Source: Siphonodentalium dalli
Taxonomy: Eukaryota; Mollusca; Scaphopoda; Gadilida; Siphonodentaliidae
Assembly: GCA_032622095.1 (NCBI GenBank)
Contig: CP136061.1
Location: 133,062,087 to 133,126,086, forward strand
DNA length: 64,000 nucleotides
Reading direction: 5' to 3'
Shown: in pieces, positions 26,701 to 34,574 of the stretch
Numbering within the stretch: position 1 is the first letter of the stretch
Layout: every line of letters begins with the position of its first letter
Made by a program: the position numbers and the translations under genes
The notes under the pieces: model-generated
Told to the model about the DNA's origin: nothing
The model's input: the letters and a program-made list of their open reading frames with translations, nothing else
Databases searched by the model: none

Positions 26701-28250
26701 GCCAATCCCACTATGACTCTGATACGTCAACACTGAAGAAAAAACATCGATCAGAGTTCACCTTTCCAATCATACCTCAGCCGCAGAGCTCCGACCTTGA
26801 TGAACCTTTGACTCCAAGCTCCGAAAGCAGAAGTACTGTCTACCACTTTGATGGCAAATCTTCTCCCAGTTCGACAAGTTCGCCGAAACCAAGAAGCAAT
26901 AAGTCTTCGCCTAGTTTCACGAGTTCTCCAAGACCCCGTAGCAGTAGTATGGATGACATTCGGCCTCCTCATCCTCCATCTTATGAGGAAGCTCTACATC
27001 GGAACTGTGTGATGTCACAGAATTTTTACACAAAAATTTCTGAGGAAGAGTTTGAAGTGCAGAGACAGAATAATGAGCGAGCAAAGAGACTGTATGAGCA
27101 ATCAATGAAAATGGTTCAAGAAAATGCAACTACATGCAAGCCAGTTCAGTTACAGAGACACGATGAAATTCCAGAAGAGGAAGAATATAGTGACTATGTT
27201 ACACTGAGACCGGATCCTAAAAAACTGTACGAGGACTCGTTAAAAATGGCTGCTTCGCCACTAAATGTGAGTCCTCTGTCAAAATTATCTGGCGGACCTC
27301 CATTAAGTGCAAGTCAGCCGATATCTCAGGTTCCGATTAAAAATCCAAAGTTGATATACGAGCAATCTTTGCAGAAGTTTGCCCAAGAGACTGGTTCAGT
27401 TTATCCTGCCAACGAGGTGAGCTACGTGTTACATCGACGCCAATCCATGGAGTGTTCAAATTCTTCATATGACAAAGAGAATATCTCGCCGCAGGAATAT
27501 TCTGATTCTCGGACTCATTTGAGACATTCAATGTATCATGACTCACCAAATGCTACGTCTCTTCATCGGAGTATGAGCGATTCTCAGGAAAATAAACACA
27601 AACTCGAGTTATTCCGGCAGAAATATCACCACGATAATTCTGCAGACTCTGCGAATGGCGACCGTCCGTTTTCTTCGATGTCCAGTCGATCGAGACTGCA
27701 TGACAATGCGTCGCATTCGTTGGATGAACCGACAGACAATTCAGGTGACGTGTCTCACCACCCTAGTGCTAACCAATGTATAAATGACAATTATAACAGA
27801 CATCATATTTATAATACTCACAACAGAACTGGTGCTGAGACTCATGAAGACGAAAAGAATGAGATTCTGAAATCAACAGTGTCAACTTCGTGTTTAACGA
27901 ACTTCAATCAAAGTTATCCATGGAGTGTTAAAAACTTGCGGTCGATATACGATCGAAGTGATTCGTCTGAAAAAAATGAAGATGTTAGACCTCCTCCTCC
28001 ACCTTATCAACACCCACCGCCATTCCAAAGGTTATCGGACACGAATCGCACAAGTGTGTCGAGTTCTAGTAGTGTTGGTAGTGAGAGGTTTCTGACGTCG
28101 TCGATGCCACAACGGAGTGGATCCTACCGATACGGACCTCAGTGTGTTGATTACAACAGCTCGGCAGATGATTCTGACACGTCAAGTCGGTGGCGATCGG
28201 ACAGTGGCAGCAGTGACGATTTGGAATATAGTGACATAACATATGTATGA
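8640..28250 (+). CDS. ARHGAP20: ARHGAP20-like Rho GTPase-activating protein, 3' nine exons (partial gene)
   Basis: The product should stimulate GTP hydrolysis on Rho-family GTPases. Exons are 8640-8721, 9353-9427, 14035-14104, 22636-22809, 23239-23366, 23701-23862, 24227-24336, 24948-25264 and 25768-28250; all junctions are GT-AG and the joined frame stays open for 1,199 residues to TGA at 28248. Order seen: end of an RA domain (about residues 1-75), the linker reading PLIGHEIPYNIKMGAIRD, a RhoGAP domain (about 157-355), then an 830-residue Ser/Pro-rich tail. The RA, linker and GAP order is typical of ARHGAP20 (RARhoGAP). The first base at 8640 completes a codon, so at least one exon lies upstream; expected PH-domain exons were not seen in 1-8639. 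Family assignment is strong; the target GTPase is not readable from sequence. Confidence 0.9.
8711..8945. repeat. Four degenerate tandem copies of an exon donor region
   Basis: Units starting GTGACAATA lie at 8711, 8767, 8829 and 8887 (spacing 56-62 bp). The first is the real exon end and donor. Units 2 and 3 keep GTAAGTG; unit 4 has GTTAAGT. Confidence 0.8.
9353..9427 (+). CDS. ARHGAP20: RhoGAP gene, RA-domain exon
   Basis: This 75-nt phase-0 exon runs from TTTCAG to GTAAAT and encodes 25 residues including TTADDVIKKCMNKFEIL. That is the typical RA helix in which T-A-x-x-V-I precedes a hydrophobic helix. Confidence 0.88.
10312..10718. mobile_element. Family A element, full length, 8-bp target duplication
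   Basis: The element is 407 bp with terminal inverted repeats AAAGCCTGAG / CTCAGGCTTG, each followed by the GGTCCCCAGAGG palindrome module. It is flanked by GTCCAAAC at 10304-10311 and 10719-10726. Eight-bp duplications point to an hAT-type transposase. No coding capacity. Confidence 0.8.
10793..10999. mobile_element. Family C TTAA element, 207 bp
   Basis: Flanked by TTAA at 10789 and 11000, with ends CCCTTTCATGGTGGGAGC and GCTCCGGTCATGAAAGGG. The central hairpin AATGCATTCTTTTATATATG is doubled. Confidence 0.8.
11239..11674. mobile_element. Family A element, 8-bp target duplication
   Basis: This is a copy of the 10312 type with a degraded right end, flanked by GAGCCAAA at 11231-11238 and 11675-11682. 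It lies in the same RhoGAP intron as the copy at 10312. Confidence 0.75.
11936..12138. mobile_element. Family B full palindrome
   Basis: 203 bp, flanked by TA on both sides, with two long complementary arms meeting at about 12035. Confidence 0.82.
12573..12738. repeat. 82-bp tandem duplication
   Basis: Two copies starting CTTATCAAAATGC at 12573 and 12655, about 85% alike by eye. They keep an open frame by chance; no splice sites support coding. Confidence 0.75.
14035..14104 (+). CDS. ARHGAP20: RhoGAP gene, RA-domain end exon
   Basis: This 70-nt exon encodes EQDRQDYKLWVKSGG and then TWYPLI, the last RA strands, where x-x-D-Y-x-L-W-V is characteristic. It ends in phase 1 before GTGAGT and joins the exon at 22636 across an 8.5-kb intron. 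Confidence 0.9.
14500..14783. mobile_element. Family K TTAA element, second copy
   Basis: 284 bp, ends CCTCTTCGCTGC / GCAGCAAAGAGG, flanked by TTAA at 14496 and 14784. Its interior is the reverse complement of the copy at 8018. Confidence 0.82.
14895..15200. repeat. Tandem duplication of about 170 bp
   Basis: TCAAATTGAAAACACATAA followed by TGACATCAAGATTAAAC recurs about 170 bp later with differences. Confidence 0.65.
15739..16098. mobile_element. TTAA element with own ends and a family-C hairpin core
   Basis: 360 bp, ends CCCTTTACCCAACA / TGTTGGGTAAAGGG, flanked by TTAA at 15735 and 16099. The interior holds family-C type hairpins (ATGCATTCTCTTATATATG). Confidence 0.8.
17862..18020. mobile_element. 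Family B copy inside a second palindrome
   Basis: Flanked by TA. Outside the element the flanks are themselves complementary (ATCAAAGCCTGACAGTTA on the left, TAACTATCAGGCTTTGAT on the right), so it sits at the centre of another inverted repeat. Confidence 0.75.
18714..18728 (+). promoter_or_regulatory. Candidate TATA box of an intronic promoter
   Basis: The stretch GGTATATAAAACTAG is a good TATA-box match on the + strand, about 310 bp upstream of the candidate first exon at 19033. No initiator was defined. Confidence 0.3.
19033..19078 (+). CDS. Candidate alternative first exon 1 of the RhoGAP gene
   Basis: ATG at 19033 opens MKLGLIDLDCLYSPN and ends in phase 1 before GTATGT at 19079, the phase needed to join 22636. 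A TATATAAAA box lies at about 18716-18726, leaving a 5' leader of roughly 290 nt. The result would be a RhoGAP isoform without RA or PH, resembling the short TAGAP-like arrangement. No transcript evidence is available and the peptide is too short to recognise. Confidence 0.35.
19537..19685. mobile_element. Family A short element, perfect 8-bp target duplication
   Basis: This 149-bp single-module version starts CAAGCCTTGAAATAGTGTG and ends with its inverse. It is flanked by TTGGGAGC at 19529-19536 and 19686-19693. It gives the cleanest definition of the family ends. Confidence 0.85.
19769..19792 (+). repeat. Run of 24 G
   Basis: An uninterrupted G run lies next to the short family-A element. 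It may be prone to length error in assembly. Similar C runs occur near 2499, 33102 and 35219. Confidence 0.85.
20608..20728 (+). CDS. Candidate alternative first exon 2 of the RhoGAP gene
   Basis: In-frame ATGs at 20608 and 20680 lead to MLKFRRSRSHNDLLDT and a consensus donor GTGAGT at 20729. The exon ends in phase 1 and so fits the exon at 22636. The frame is open from a TAA at 20539. A TATATATATA stretch lies near 20504-20514. The basic-Ser N-terminus looks more like real coding than its surroundings. Alternatively this is a chance ORF with a chance donor. Confidence 0.4.
21130..21334. mobile_element. Family L TTAA foldback
   Basis: It ends TATTTAGTATAAAAACGG before TTAA at 21335 and contains complementary GGAAATGTTCAGATAATAAG / TTATTTTCTGAACATTTCC arms. 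Other copies or fragments: 25295-25480, 28303-28460, 30247-30360 and 53091-53352. Confidence 0.6.
21930..22269. mobile_element. Family E TTAA element, 340 bp
   Basis: Ends are CCCTTTGGCGAGTAGAACG and CTCTCCAAAGGG, flanked by TTAA at 21926 and 22270. ACGACATATATGTCG-type small palindromes sit near one end. Confidence 0.82.
22636..22809 (+). CDS. ARHGAP20: RhoGAP gene, linker exon (GHEIPYNIKM)
   Basis: This 174-nt exon in phase 1 completes a Gly codon and reads HEIPYNIKMGAIRDLCRSQ, the most diagnostic ARHGAP20 linker motif. A polar stretch with SESIKNILQSVSSD follows. Two possible alternative first exons (19033-19078 and 20608-20728) end in the same phase and could splice here. Confidence 0.92.
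23239..23366 (+). CDS. ARHGAP20: RhoGAP gene, start of GAP domain
   Basis: This exon encodes a lysine-rich basic stretch (RNKKLKKTKKSP) followed by CVLFGKVLDDNVPKPVM. The L-F-G-x-x-L and x-P-K-P-[VI] motifs mark the start of RhoGAP domains. The acceptor is CATAG at 23238 and the donor GTATGT is at 23367. Confidence 0.92.
23701..23862 (+). CDS. ARHGAP20: RhoGAP gene, arginine-finger exon
   Basis: This phase-0 exon of 54 codons carries YTTGILRKSPNQKTVRELRE. Its Arg sits where RhoGAP domains place the catalytic arginine finger (G-[IL]-[FL]-R-x-S). It ends SPLVAGALIK, the conserved helix leading to the second motif, so catalytic competence is expected. Confidence 0.94.
24227..24336 (+). CDS. ARHGAP20: RhoGAP gene, GAP core exon
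   Basis: The exon encodes EYIRKIPDSLMMWGLFNDWV, corresponding to the L-K-x-[FY]-[LI]-R-x-[LI]-P helix of RhoGAP domains, and ends in phase 2 before GTAAGT. The following 611-bp intron is mostly filled by a family-A element. Confidence 0.92.
24370..24845. mobile_element. Family A element in a RhoGAP-domain intron
   Basis: A two-module element (GGTCCCCAGAGGG near 24402 and GGTCCCTAGAGG near 24725) fills most of the 611-bp intron between exons 24227-24336 and 24948-25264. Ends are degraded. Confidence 0.7.
24948..25264 (+). CDS. ARHGAP20: RhoGAP gene, end of GAP domain
   Basis: This 317-nt exon encodes LLQKLPDVNINLLKHIICVL and then NKMNSKNLAICLSPSLL. The N-K-M-x-x-x-N-L-A-x-x-x-x-P-x-L-L block is the last conserved RhoGAP motif and contributes to GTPase binding. 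A Ser-rich region follows (SSTDSDSLHSLLSGNG). Confidence 0.94.
25295..25480. mobile_element. Family L copy in the last RhoGAP intron
   Basis: TTAA at 25291, then CCCTTTCTTTACTAAATGG. It runs into a family-B fragment (25484-25510) and a family-C fragment (25515-25606), leaving almost no unique intron sequence. Confidence 0.6.
25768..28250 (+). CDS. ARHGAP20: RhoGAP gene, terminal exon: disordered Ser/Pro tail
   Basis: This 2,483-nt single exon encodes about 827 residues of low-complexity tail ending in TGA at 28248. Visible motifs are a proline-basic patch PPPRKPRRPP (possible SH3 ligand), a PPxY in PPHPPSYEEAL near 26965-26995, a second PPxY in PPPPPYQHPP near 27991-28017, and a C-terminus ITYV-stop that fits a class I PDZ ligand (T-x-V). 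A motif like [KR]LYExS[LM] recurs three times (about 27085, 27217, 27348). Many RxxS sites suggest phosphorylation. These roles are inferred from short motifs only. Confidence 0.93.
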
Positions 28251-28318
28251 GTCATCAATGTTTGGTGTATGATCTCACAAATTCTGCCCCATCCCCCACA
28301 CTAACCCATTCTTTACTA

Positions 28319-28324
28319 AATAAA
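28319..28324 (+). terminator. Proximal polyadenylation signal AATAAA, inside a mobile-element end
   Basis: AATAAA occurs 69 bp after the RhoGAP stop codon. It lies within a family-L end (TTCTTTACTAAATAAATTC), so the element would supply the signal if it is used. Confidence 0.35.
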
Positions 28325-28795
28325 TTCTATCATTCAGTTATGATAGTATACGTTGGAATAGTCTGGACAGACGAAAAGTGCAGAAGGATTTCTATTAATC
28401 TGTGGGGAAATGTCCAGATAATAAGTTCAACAAAAGACCTGTGTCGTTTGTTGAATCTAGTACCTGCATATTGCCTAAGAACTAAGAACTGCTTGTCAAC
28501 TCCTTGTCAAGTATTTACCAGTATTATAGAACAGGTTAAATGACAAGTAAAAAGCTTGGTGCGTGCCTACACAAAATTATACAATTTCAATATTTGTTCT
28601 CTATGGAGAGTGCAATATTTTTGTTTATTTGGACATTTTTGGGTGCAATAGGACATTATTAAATTAGTTCAGGACATAATTTTGCAATACCAGTGATAGA
28701 GACATTTATTTTTAGGTATATCATAGCATATTATATTGGAATCTTCTACCTTTGTCTCTTTGATAGGCTGTTTTGAGAAATCATACACAAGACTC

Positions 28796-28801
28796 AATAA
28801 A
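28796..28801 (+). terminator. Candidate distal polyadenylation signal AATAAA
   Basis: AATAAA about 545 bp after the stop is followed within 40 bp by a TG-rich stretch (TGTTATGTTGTTATG), a typical downstream element. Confidence 0.45.
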
Positions 28802-28974
28802 TGTTTTATCATCTGTAATTCCATTCTGTTATGTTGTTATGTAATCTCCATGTTTAAGGGCATTCTGAGCAATTTTTCAAACATGAAAATATCAGTAATT
28901 GGCAGCATGTTGAAACGATTTGATATAAAATTTGTGAGTATAACATTTTCAAACAACTGAATTTCAGAATATAA

Positions 28975-29137
28975 ATTGCATATTGGAAGTGACTAATGGG
29001 TGAACATCACCAACTTCAACTAAGCAGAATAAGGTTCTCAGTGGGTGATGCTAGCCTGCCTTGTTGGATATTGTCCATCAATAAATTCACCCTCTGGGGA
29101 CCTCATTCTGCAAATGTCAGACACACTATTCTAAGAG
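28975..29137. mobile_element. Family A fragment
   Basis: The right half of a family-A element, recognisable by GGTGAACATCACCAACTTCA and CACCCTCTGGGGACCTCATT, lies downstream of the RhoGAP gene. Confidence 0.6.
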
Positions 29138-29332
29138 TTGTCTGGAATCTTGGAAAGTTTTGAACTGGGAAAAGGCTCCTTTTTCACTGTAAAATTCATA
29201 TTCTATTATCAGTCACAAAAAATGAGGTGGAATAAATTTAATAATTTACAAGTGCTAACAAATACTATTTTTACCAGAAGTTTTTTGTGGCTGCTTTTCT
29301 GGTCATCAGCTGGTTTCTCAATAGGTGGTATA

Positions 29333-29526
29333 CAGTAATGCCCTTAATAATCGACTCCTTAACCACAGCATAATTATGGGTAACTTTTCAGGATTTAGTC
29401 GGAAATATGGCTTGTTGCCATTCATTGGAAAGCTCAGTGAGCAACAAGTCATATTTCCGACTAAATCCTGAAAATTTACCCATAATTCTTCTGTGGTTAA
29501 GGAGTCGATTATTTAGGGCATTACTG
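29333..29526. mobile_element. Family B element
   Basis: A 194-bp palindrome flanked by TA (29331-29332, 29527-29528). Confidence 0.8.
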
Positions 29527-30628
29527 TAAGTCCAATTTAACGAATACTGAGTCCAAGTCATGAAGAGAAGTCAGCTATTCAGAAGTCCAACTTTGTTAAG
29601 ACTGGAAAAGTCATTGAATTTCATTGCTTCGAGGTCATGGAAAATTCCTGGAAAAGTGTTAGAAAAGTCATTGTATTTTAGTTGTATAAGTGTTTATAAC
29701 TTTTTTATGTGGCCATAATGACAAAAACCTTTCATCAAGACAAATTGTTGGTATATCAAATGGAAAGATGGTAGCTCTGTGCAATGTATTTCTCTTGGAT
29801 AACTGTGAGTTAACTACAAAAAAAAGATTGAACCAAATTGTGGATGAAGATGGATAACTCTAAAATCAAGTGGCTTTGGCATTAGATATATTGACAAACT
29901 GACCATATTTCATTGAACAAAATGTTGATAAATAACTTGTTTTGGAAAATTTTATACTATTGTTGACTGTAGTTAGACTTATGTTTGGGCAATTCATTTA
30001 TTCTGATAACTGAAGGGGCATTTAAAAAAATGTTTTTTGTAATCTGATGATATGGGAGACCATCAAATTGGATTGAGTACCTTTAAAACTGTTATTTTGC
30101 AATATATTCATAACATGATTAGCTACTTTTCTATAAGTCAAGTGTGGTGAACTATTCATTGTAGACACAGTACATTGACCTTTCTGTCGTAAACAGACCT
30201 AAATTATTTTACTATGGTTAAATTTGAGATCGTTGTCTTAATTTAACCCTTTCTATACTAATTCCTCATTGATGAGTAGTTCCCATAGGAAATAATTTTA
30301 GGTTGGTTTTTGAACTTATTATCGTTTTAAAATTAAATGTTCAGATAATAAGTTCAACAACCAATCAGTCATATCTTGTACTAACTGGAAGCATTTTTCA
30401 TCGTGTTCTCTTTGGTAGAGGAAAATGGTAAAATAGTGAGTACTGTTTCTACTAGAATCGGTGACTAAGATAACCCCTATGTTATAAAAGTATGTCCCAC
30501 CGCAATATGGTATTCGAGATGCAAGCATTGAAAAGAATCATCAGTTGGAATTTGAATTAAATTTTACGATACATAACCATGTAATTTTAATTAATGGGCA
30601 CCTTTGTTGCCCATCTATGTTGTTTTAA

Positions 30629-30825
30629 CCCTTTCAGTGCCAAGTCCGATTTTTGTATCAACCCATATATCCTTGATCGTTTTTCAAATTTATTGATTAT
30701 AATAATGTGATACATTGATGGAAAGAGCTCTAAGAGCTCTTTCCATCAATGTATCACATTATTATAATCAATAAATTAAAAAATTGATCAAGGAAATATG
30801 GGTTGATAGAAAAATCGGACTTGGG
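30629..30825. mobile_element. Family D element with altered centre
   Basis: The left end is CCCTTTCAGTGCCAAGTCCG. The right end has lost the CACTGAAA part. The centre carries an extra palindrome (GAAAGAGCTCTAAGAGCTCT). Confidence 0.72.
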
Positions 30826-31662
30826 TTAATGTTAAAGTGTCATGACAGGATAGTCCTGTTATGTATGCTGGTGCTAAATTGTTTAACCACAATAATTGTT
30901 ATATATATATTTATATAATAAATATAAAAACTAAAATTGAGTGAGCTTCTTTATCAAACTCCATGCAGGGTTTACCTCCCTTGATGACTCGGTAAGACCG
31001 CTGCTACCGGCGACATTTCACCCACAATTGGTGGACTTCCGCAATATTAAAATACATACTAAGCGAACAGAGCAACATGCTGCCCTTGTTAAGCACACAA
31101 AATATCGAACAAAATTTGTATAAATTTTTTACCTTATGTTTGAAAAGTCCCACTAAAACTGAAGAACACAGTGTGATTCAGTTCTCCGATTATTTTATCA
31201 ACACAAAGGTATAAACGCAAGTGTACGACATTGTCACAACTCGAACGGCAAGTCAAACACAAGAGTTCTAGTGTGGGAATTGTTCCTAAAGAACATAGAA
31301 AATTTTACTTTGGAGCGATCTGGTTTCGCCATCCCATGCTAAATATAGAAACATGGACTAGTACCCAGCCGGTTACAGAGTCAGAAAGGAAGCATGACTG
31401 GTGTGCTCTGTTAGAGATTGTTTCTTTATGTCTTTTAATATCCAAATTGATGATTTTGTCCCTATAACAGCAAGCTATAGGGACATGGCTTGAGGGTCTT
31501 CATTTATTGGAGGGTGTTATTTCCCAACAGTACGTTCAACTTCTGCTTTTGAATTTTCGTCACATCCCTTCAGTGCTCCCTATATGGTTGGAAATTTCCC
31601 AATTGGGTGTCAGATCTAAAATTTGATCAAAAGTAGCATATCTTTATGTCCAGATGATGGCT

Positions 31663-32354
31663 AGATCATGCCATGAATCTCTGCTGTGGCTAACGCAAGT
31701 GATCATATTCCACCAATACAAAACCTTGGAACTTTTTGAAGTTTTGATAGGGAACCTTATAAAGTCGAAAAATAATGCATTACTTAGTTATTAGCTGTTC
31801 CTTAATAATGTATTTCATTGTAGGTGAAGGTCCCAGAAAGAATATTCAAATATTTTCTTCTTATACCAATCATAGATATCGCGTAAATAGTATGTTATTG
31901 TACTGGCTTTTGTTTACATAGCAAAGCGTCTTAACTGGACAATAGCATACTATTTATGCGATATCTATGATTGGTACAAGAACAAAATATGTCTATATTT
32001 GAATATTCTTTCTGTTTATGGCAGTTTTAATAGATATGACTATTTTAACAGCAAACCCACCGCTAAGGCCATCCATGCCTCCAAGTGAATTTGTGAGCGA
32101 GGTAATTAATTCAAAGTTTATTGCGATATTGGCTCACCAAGTCAGAGAAAGGCATGCAATTTTGAGTTGGGAACTTCACCTACAGTGAAGTACATTATTA
32201 AGGAACATTCAGAAACTAAGAAATATATTGCCCACGCTATGTTTTTGACTTTATAAGGTTCCCTGTCAAAACATCAAAAAGTTCCAAGGTTTTGTACTGT
32301 GGATTATGATCTCTACGGGGGTTTATAGCCGGAGTAGAGATTCATGGTATGATC
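31663..32354. mobile_element. Family H foldback with nested element
   Basis: Inverted arms contain ACAAAACCTTGGAACTTTT / AAAAGTTCCAAGGTTTTGT and AATAATGTA-type inner parts. A second foldback (31834-32013) lies inside, followed by an exon-like segment (32052-32101). Confidence 0.65.
31834..32013. mobile_element. Small foldback nested in family H
   Basis: Ends AGAAAGAATATTCAAATA / TATTTGAATATTCTTTCT and inner complementary CCAATCATAGATATCGC / GCGATATCTATGATTGG. It is absent from the H copies at 33403 and 43805. Confidence 0.65.
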
Positions 32355-32533
32355 TATTTTTAATATGCCTAATAATGGTTGGAAATATTACCTTAGAACA
32401 ATTCAAACCAATATTCCAGTCTGAAATTTGCAAATTCATGGCTTCAGGAGGTTCAACATTGGAGAAGGTGAGAGGTCGAAATGTTGATTATTGATGGAAT
32501 AAACTGTTTAATGTGTTTGATAATGAAGAAATA

Positions 32534-32672
32534 CAGTAATGCTCTAATTAATCGACTCCTTAACCACAGCAGAATTATAGGTAACTTTTCAGGATATAGT
32601 CGAAAATATGGCTTGTTGCCATTCATCGGAAAGCTCGCCGAGAGCTTTCCGATGTATGGCAACAAGCCATAT
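32534..32672. mobile_element. Family B element, right end missing
   Basis: The left arm starts CAGTAATGCTCTAATTAATC after TA. The right arm stops within the ACAAGCCATATTT motif. Confidence 0.7.
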
Positions 32673-33402
32673 TTGTATATATATTATAAAAAAATATTAT
32701 ATTTGAGTTGAAGAACCCTCCCATCAAAGCCCAGAGTTATCAGATTTTGAGTTTTGAAATCTGTAATTTTTCACAACCTCAACTATTGGCGGCCAAGCAC
32801 ATATTCAATGAATGCTGACCGATATACTCTTGATACCAAATTGTGTTGAACAAAATGTTGATATATAACATGTTTTGGTAAAATTTGTACTATAGTTAAT
32901 AGTGATTAGCATTATTTTTTGGCAATTAATCAAATCTGATGATATGGATGAAACACTCTTTATTGTTCACCATATCTGGAAAAGACCAACAAGGAACACT
33001 TAAATTGTTTCATATGCAAATGATTATGTGTTATGAAGGGACAGGGACATGGCTAGAGTGTCTGTTGGGAGTGGGGGTACCTTGAAATTCCAACTACACC
33101 CCCCCCCCCCCCCTTGGCCACATCCAGAACCAAATTTAAAAGTTCCGGAATTTATATTTGCAGTAATTTTGCACCCCCTTAGAATTGAGAACGCTCTTTA
33201 TCATATAATGCTTTTGAATGACAGAAACATCCTGGATGCTCTTTATAAGGGACGCTCTTTATAAGGTATAAGGGACGCTCTTTATAAGAGACGATCATTG
33301 TCATTTTTGCTGGGCTGACAAAATTCAAAATGTGTTAAAATTTCCCCTTTTGATAGTTGATATCTGACCATCAAAACTAATATGAATTAATGGGCTCACA
33401 GT

Positions 33403-33914
33403 AGATCTTGCCACGAATCTCTACTCTGGCTAACGCCCGCGGAGATCATATTCCACCAGTACAAAACCTTGGAACTTTGAAGTTTTGACAGGGAACCTTA
33501 TAAAGTCGAAAAAATAACGTGGGGAATATATTTCTAAGTTATTATATATTCATTAATAATGTACTTCATTGTAGGTGAATGTCCCAATTCGAAATTGCAT
33601 GCTTTTATGTGACTTTTGAGAGCCGATATCGCAAAAAACATTGAATTAATTACCCAGGAGAGATGCCATAATTATATGCGACGCGACGTAAAATCGCGAA
33701 AATTAGAGTTGGGACCTTCACCCAAACTGAAGTACATTATTAAGGTATATATAATAACTAAAAAATATATTCCCCGCGTTATTTTTCTACTTTATAATGT
33801 TAATTCCCTGTCAAAATTTTCCAAGGTTTTATAGTGGTGGAATATGATTTCTACGGGCGTTAGCCAGAATATCTCTACGGGCGTTAGACAGAATAGAGAT
33901 TAATGGCATTATCT
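33403..33914. mobile_element. Family H foldback, second copy
   Basis: The arms are as in the copy at 31663, without the nested element. It keeps the empty site ACATTATTAAGG used by family E in the third copy. Confidence 0.65.
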
Positions 33915-33999
33915 AAGCTCATCTATAGGTCCGATCTAATAATGATCCTGGTCGAGAAATGGTTTCATAGTATCAATTAAATCAGACAAGTCATTTTAA

Positions 34000-34412
34000 G
34001 ATCACACCGACATCTATGTGAAAGAACCGAGCGGTTTGTCGCGGTCACACCTGTAGTCACGTGATAATGCTAAAATCAATACTATACTATTTCCACACGG
34101 GAGTGTACTCCTATTGGCATTTCGATAATGGTTGCCAACTTGCCACGGTAGTAAACAAACTGGTTGCTAACGCATTATCATCATGTATGTACAACGCGTG
34201 AATGGTAAAAGCTGTTTTTCTGCATTGAGTGGTTTTAATTGTATCACGGAGAAATATTTTTAGATAATTTTAATAATCAGGATTCAGGATCCACTGAGGT
34301 TTCGTCTTCTTTGTTTATGATGACAACAAACAAACACGAATCGTGATCGTCTAGCGTGGAGTTTCTGTGATTTGTTTTTGTTCCGGATATTCTCATTTTG
34401 TTGACGTGAAAT
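34000..34412 (+). promoter_or_regulatory. Promoter and 5' leader region of the EF-hand gene
   Basis: CpG dinucleotides are visibly enriched compared with the AT-rich surroundings. The stretch holds TCACGTGA (E-box, about 34056), an inverted CCAAT box (CTATTGGC, about 34112), and two GGTTGCC/GGTTGCT half-sites (about 34129 and 34162) resembling RFX X-box halves. No clear TATA box precedes the start codon at 34413. RFX control would fit a ciliary or sperm role, but that is inference. Confidence 0.45.
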
Positions 34413-34574
34413 ATGGATCGGCTTAGGCGATCAAGGACAACACTCGACGAGAGGGCGTTGAAATTAAACCTGGCAAAAATGGCTAAAGAGAATAAAGGTG
34501 ACGTTGACATTGATATTAAAATCAGAACAGGGCGCGGGATGGATAAAGGTTTCGATATTGGATCAGTTTTACAG
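34413..34574 (+). CDS. EF-hand gene exon 1 (start)
   Basis: ATG at 34413 follows the CpG-rich leader and opens MDRLRRSRTTLDERALKLN, a basic N-terminus without a signal peptide. The donor GTAAGT is at 34575 in phase 0. Intron 1 (3.9 kb) carries the hAT-like element at 35103 and the nested TTAA element at 36903. Confidence 0.85.

Noticed and set aside
34277-34510. Antisense ORF over EF-hand exon 1
   Set aside because: It is the shadow of the CpG-rich start exon with no splice or domain support.
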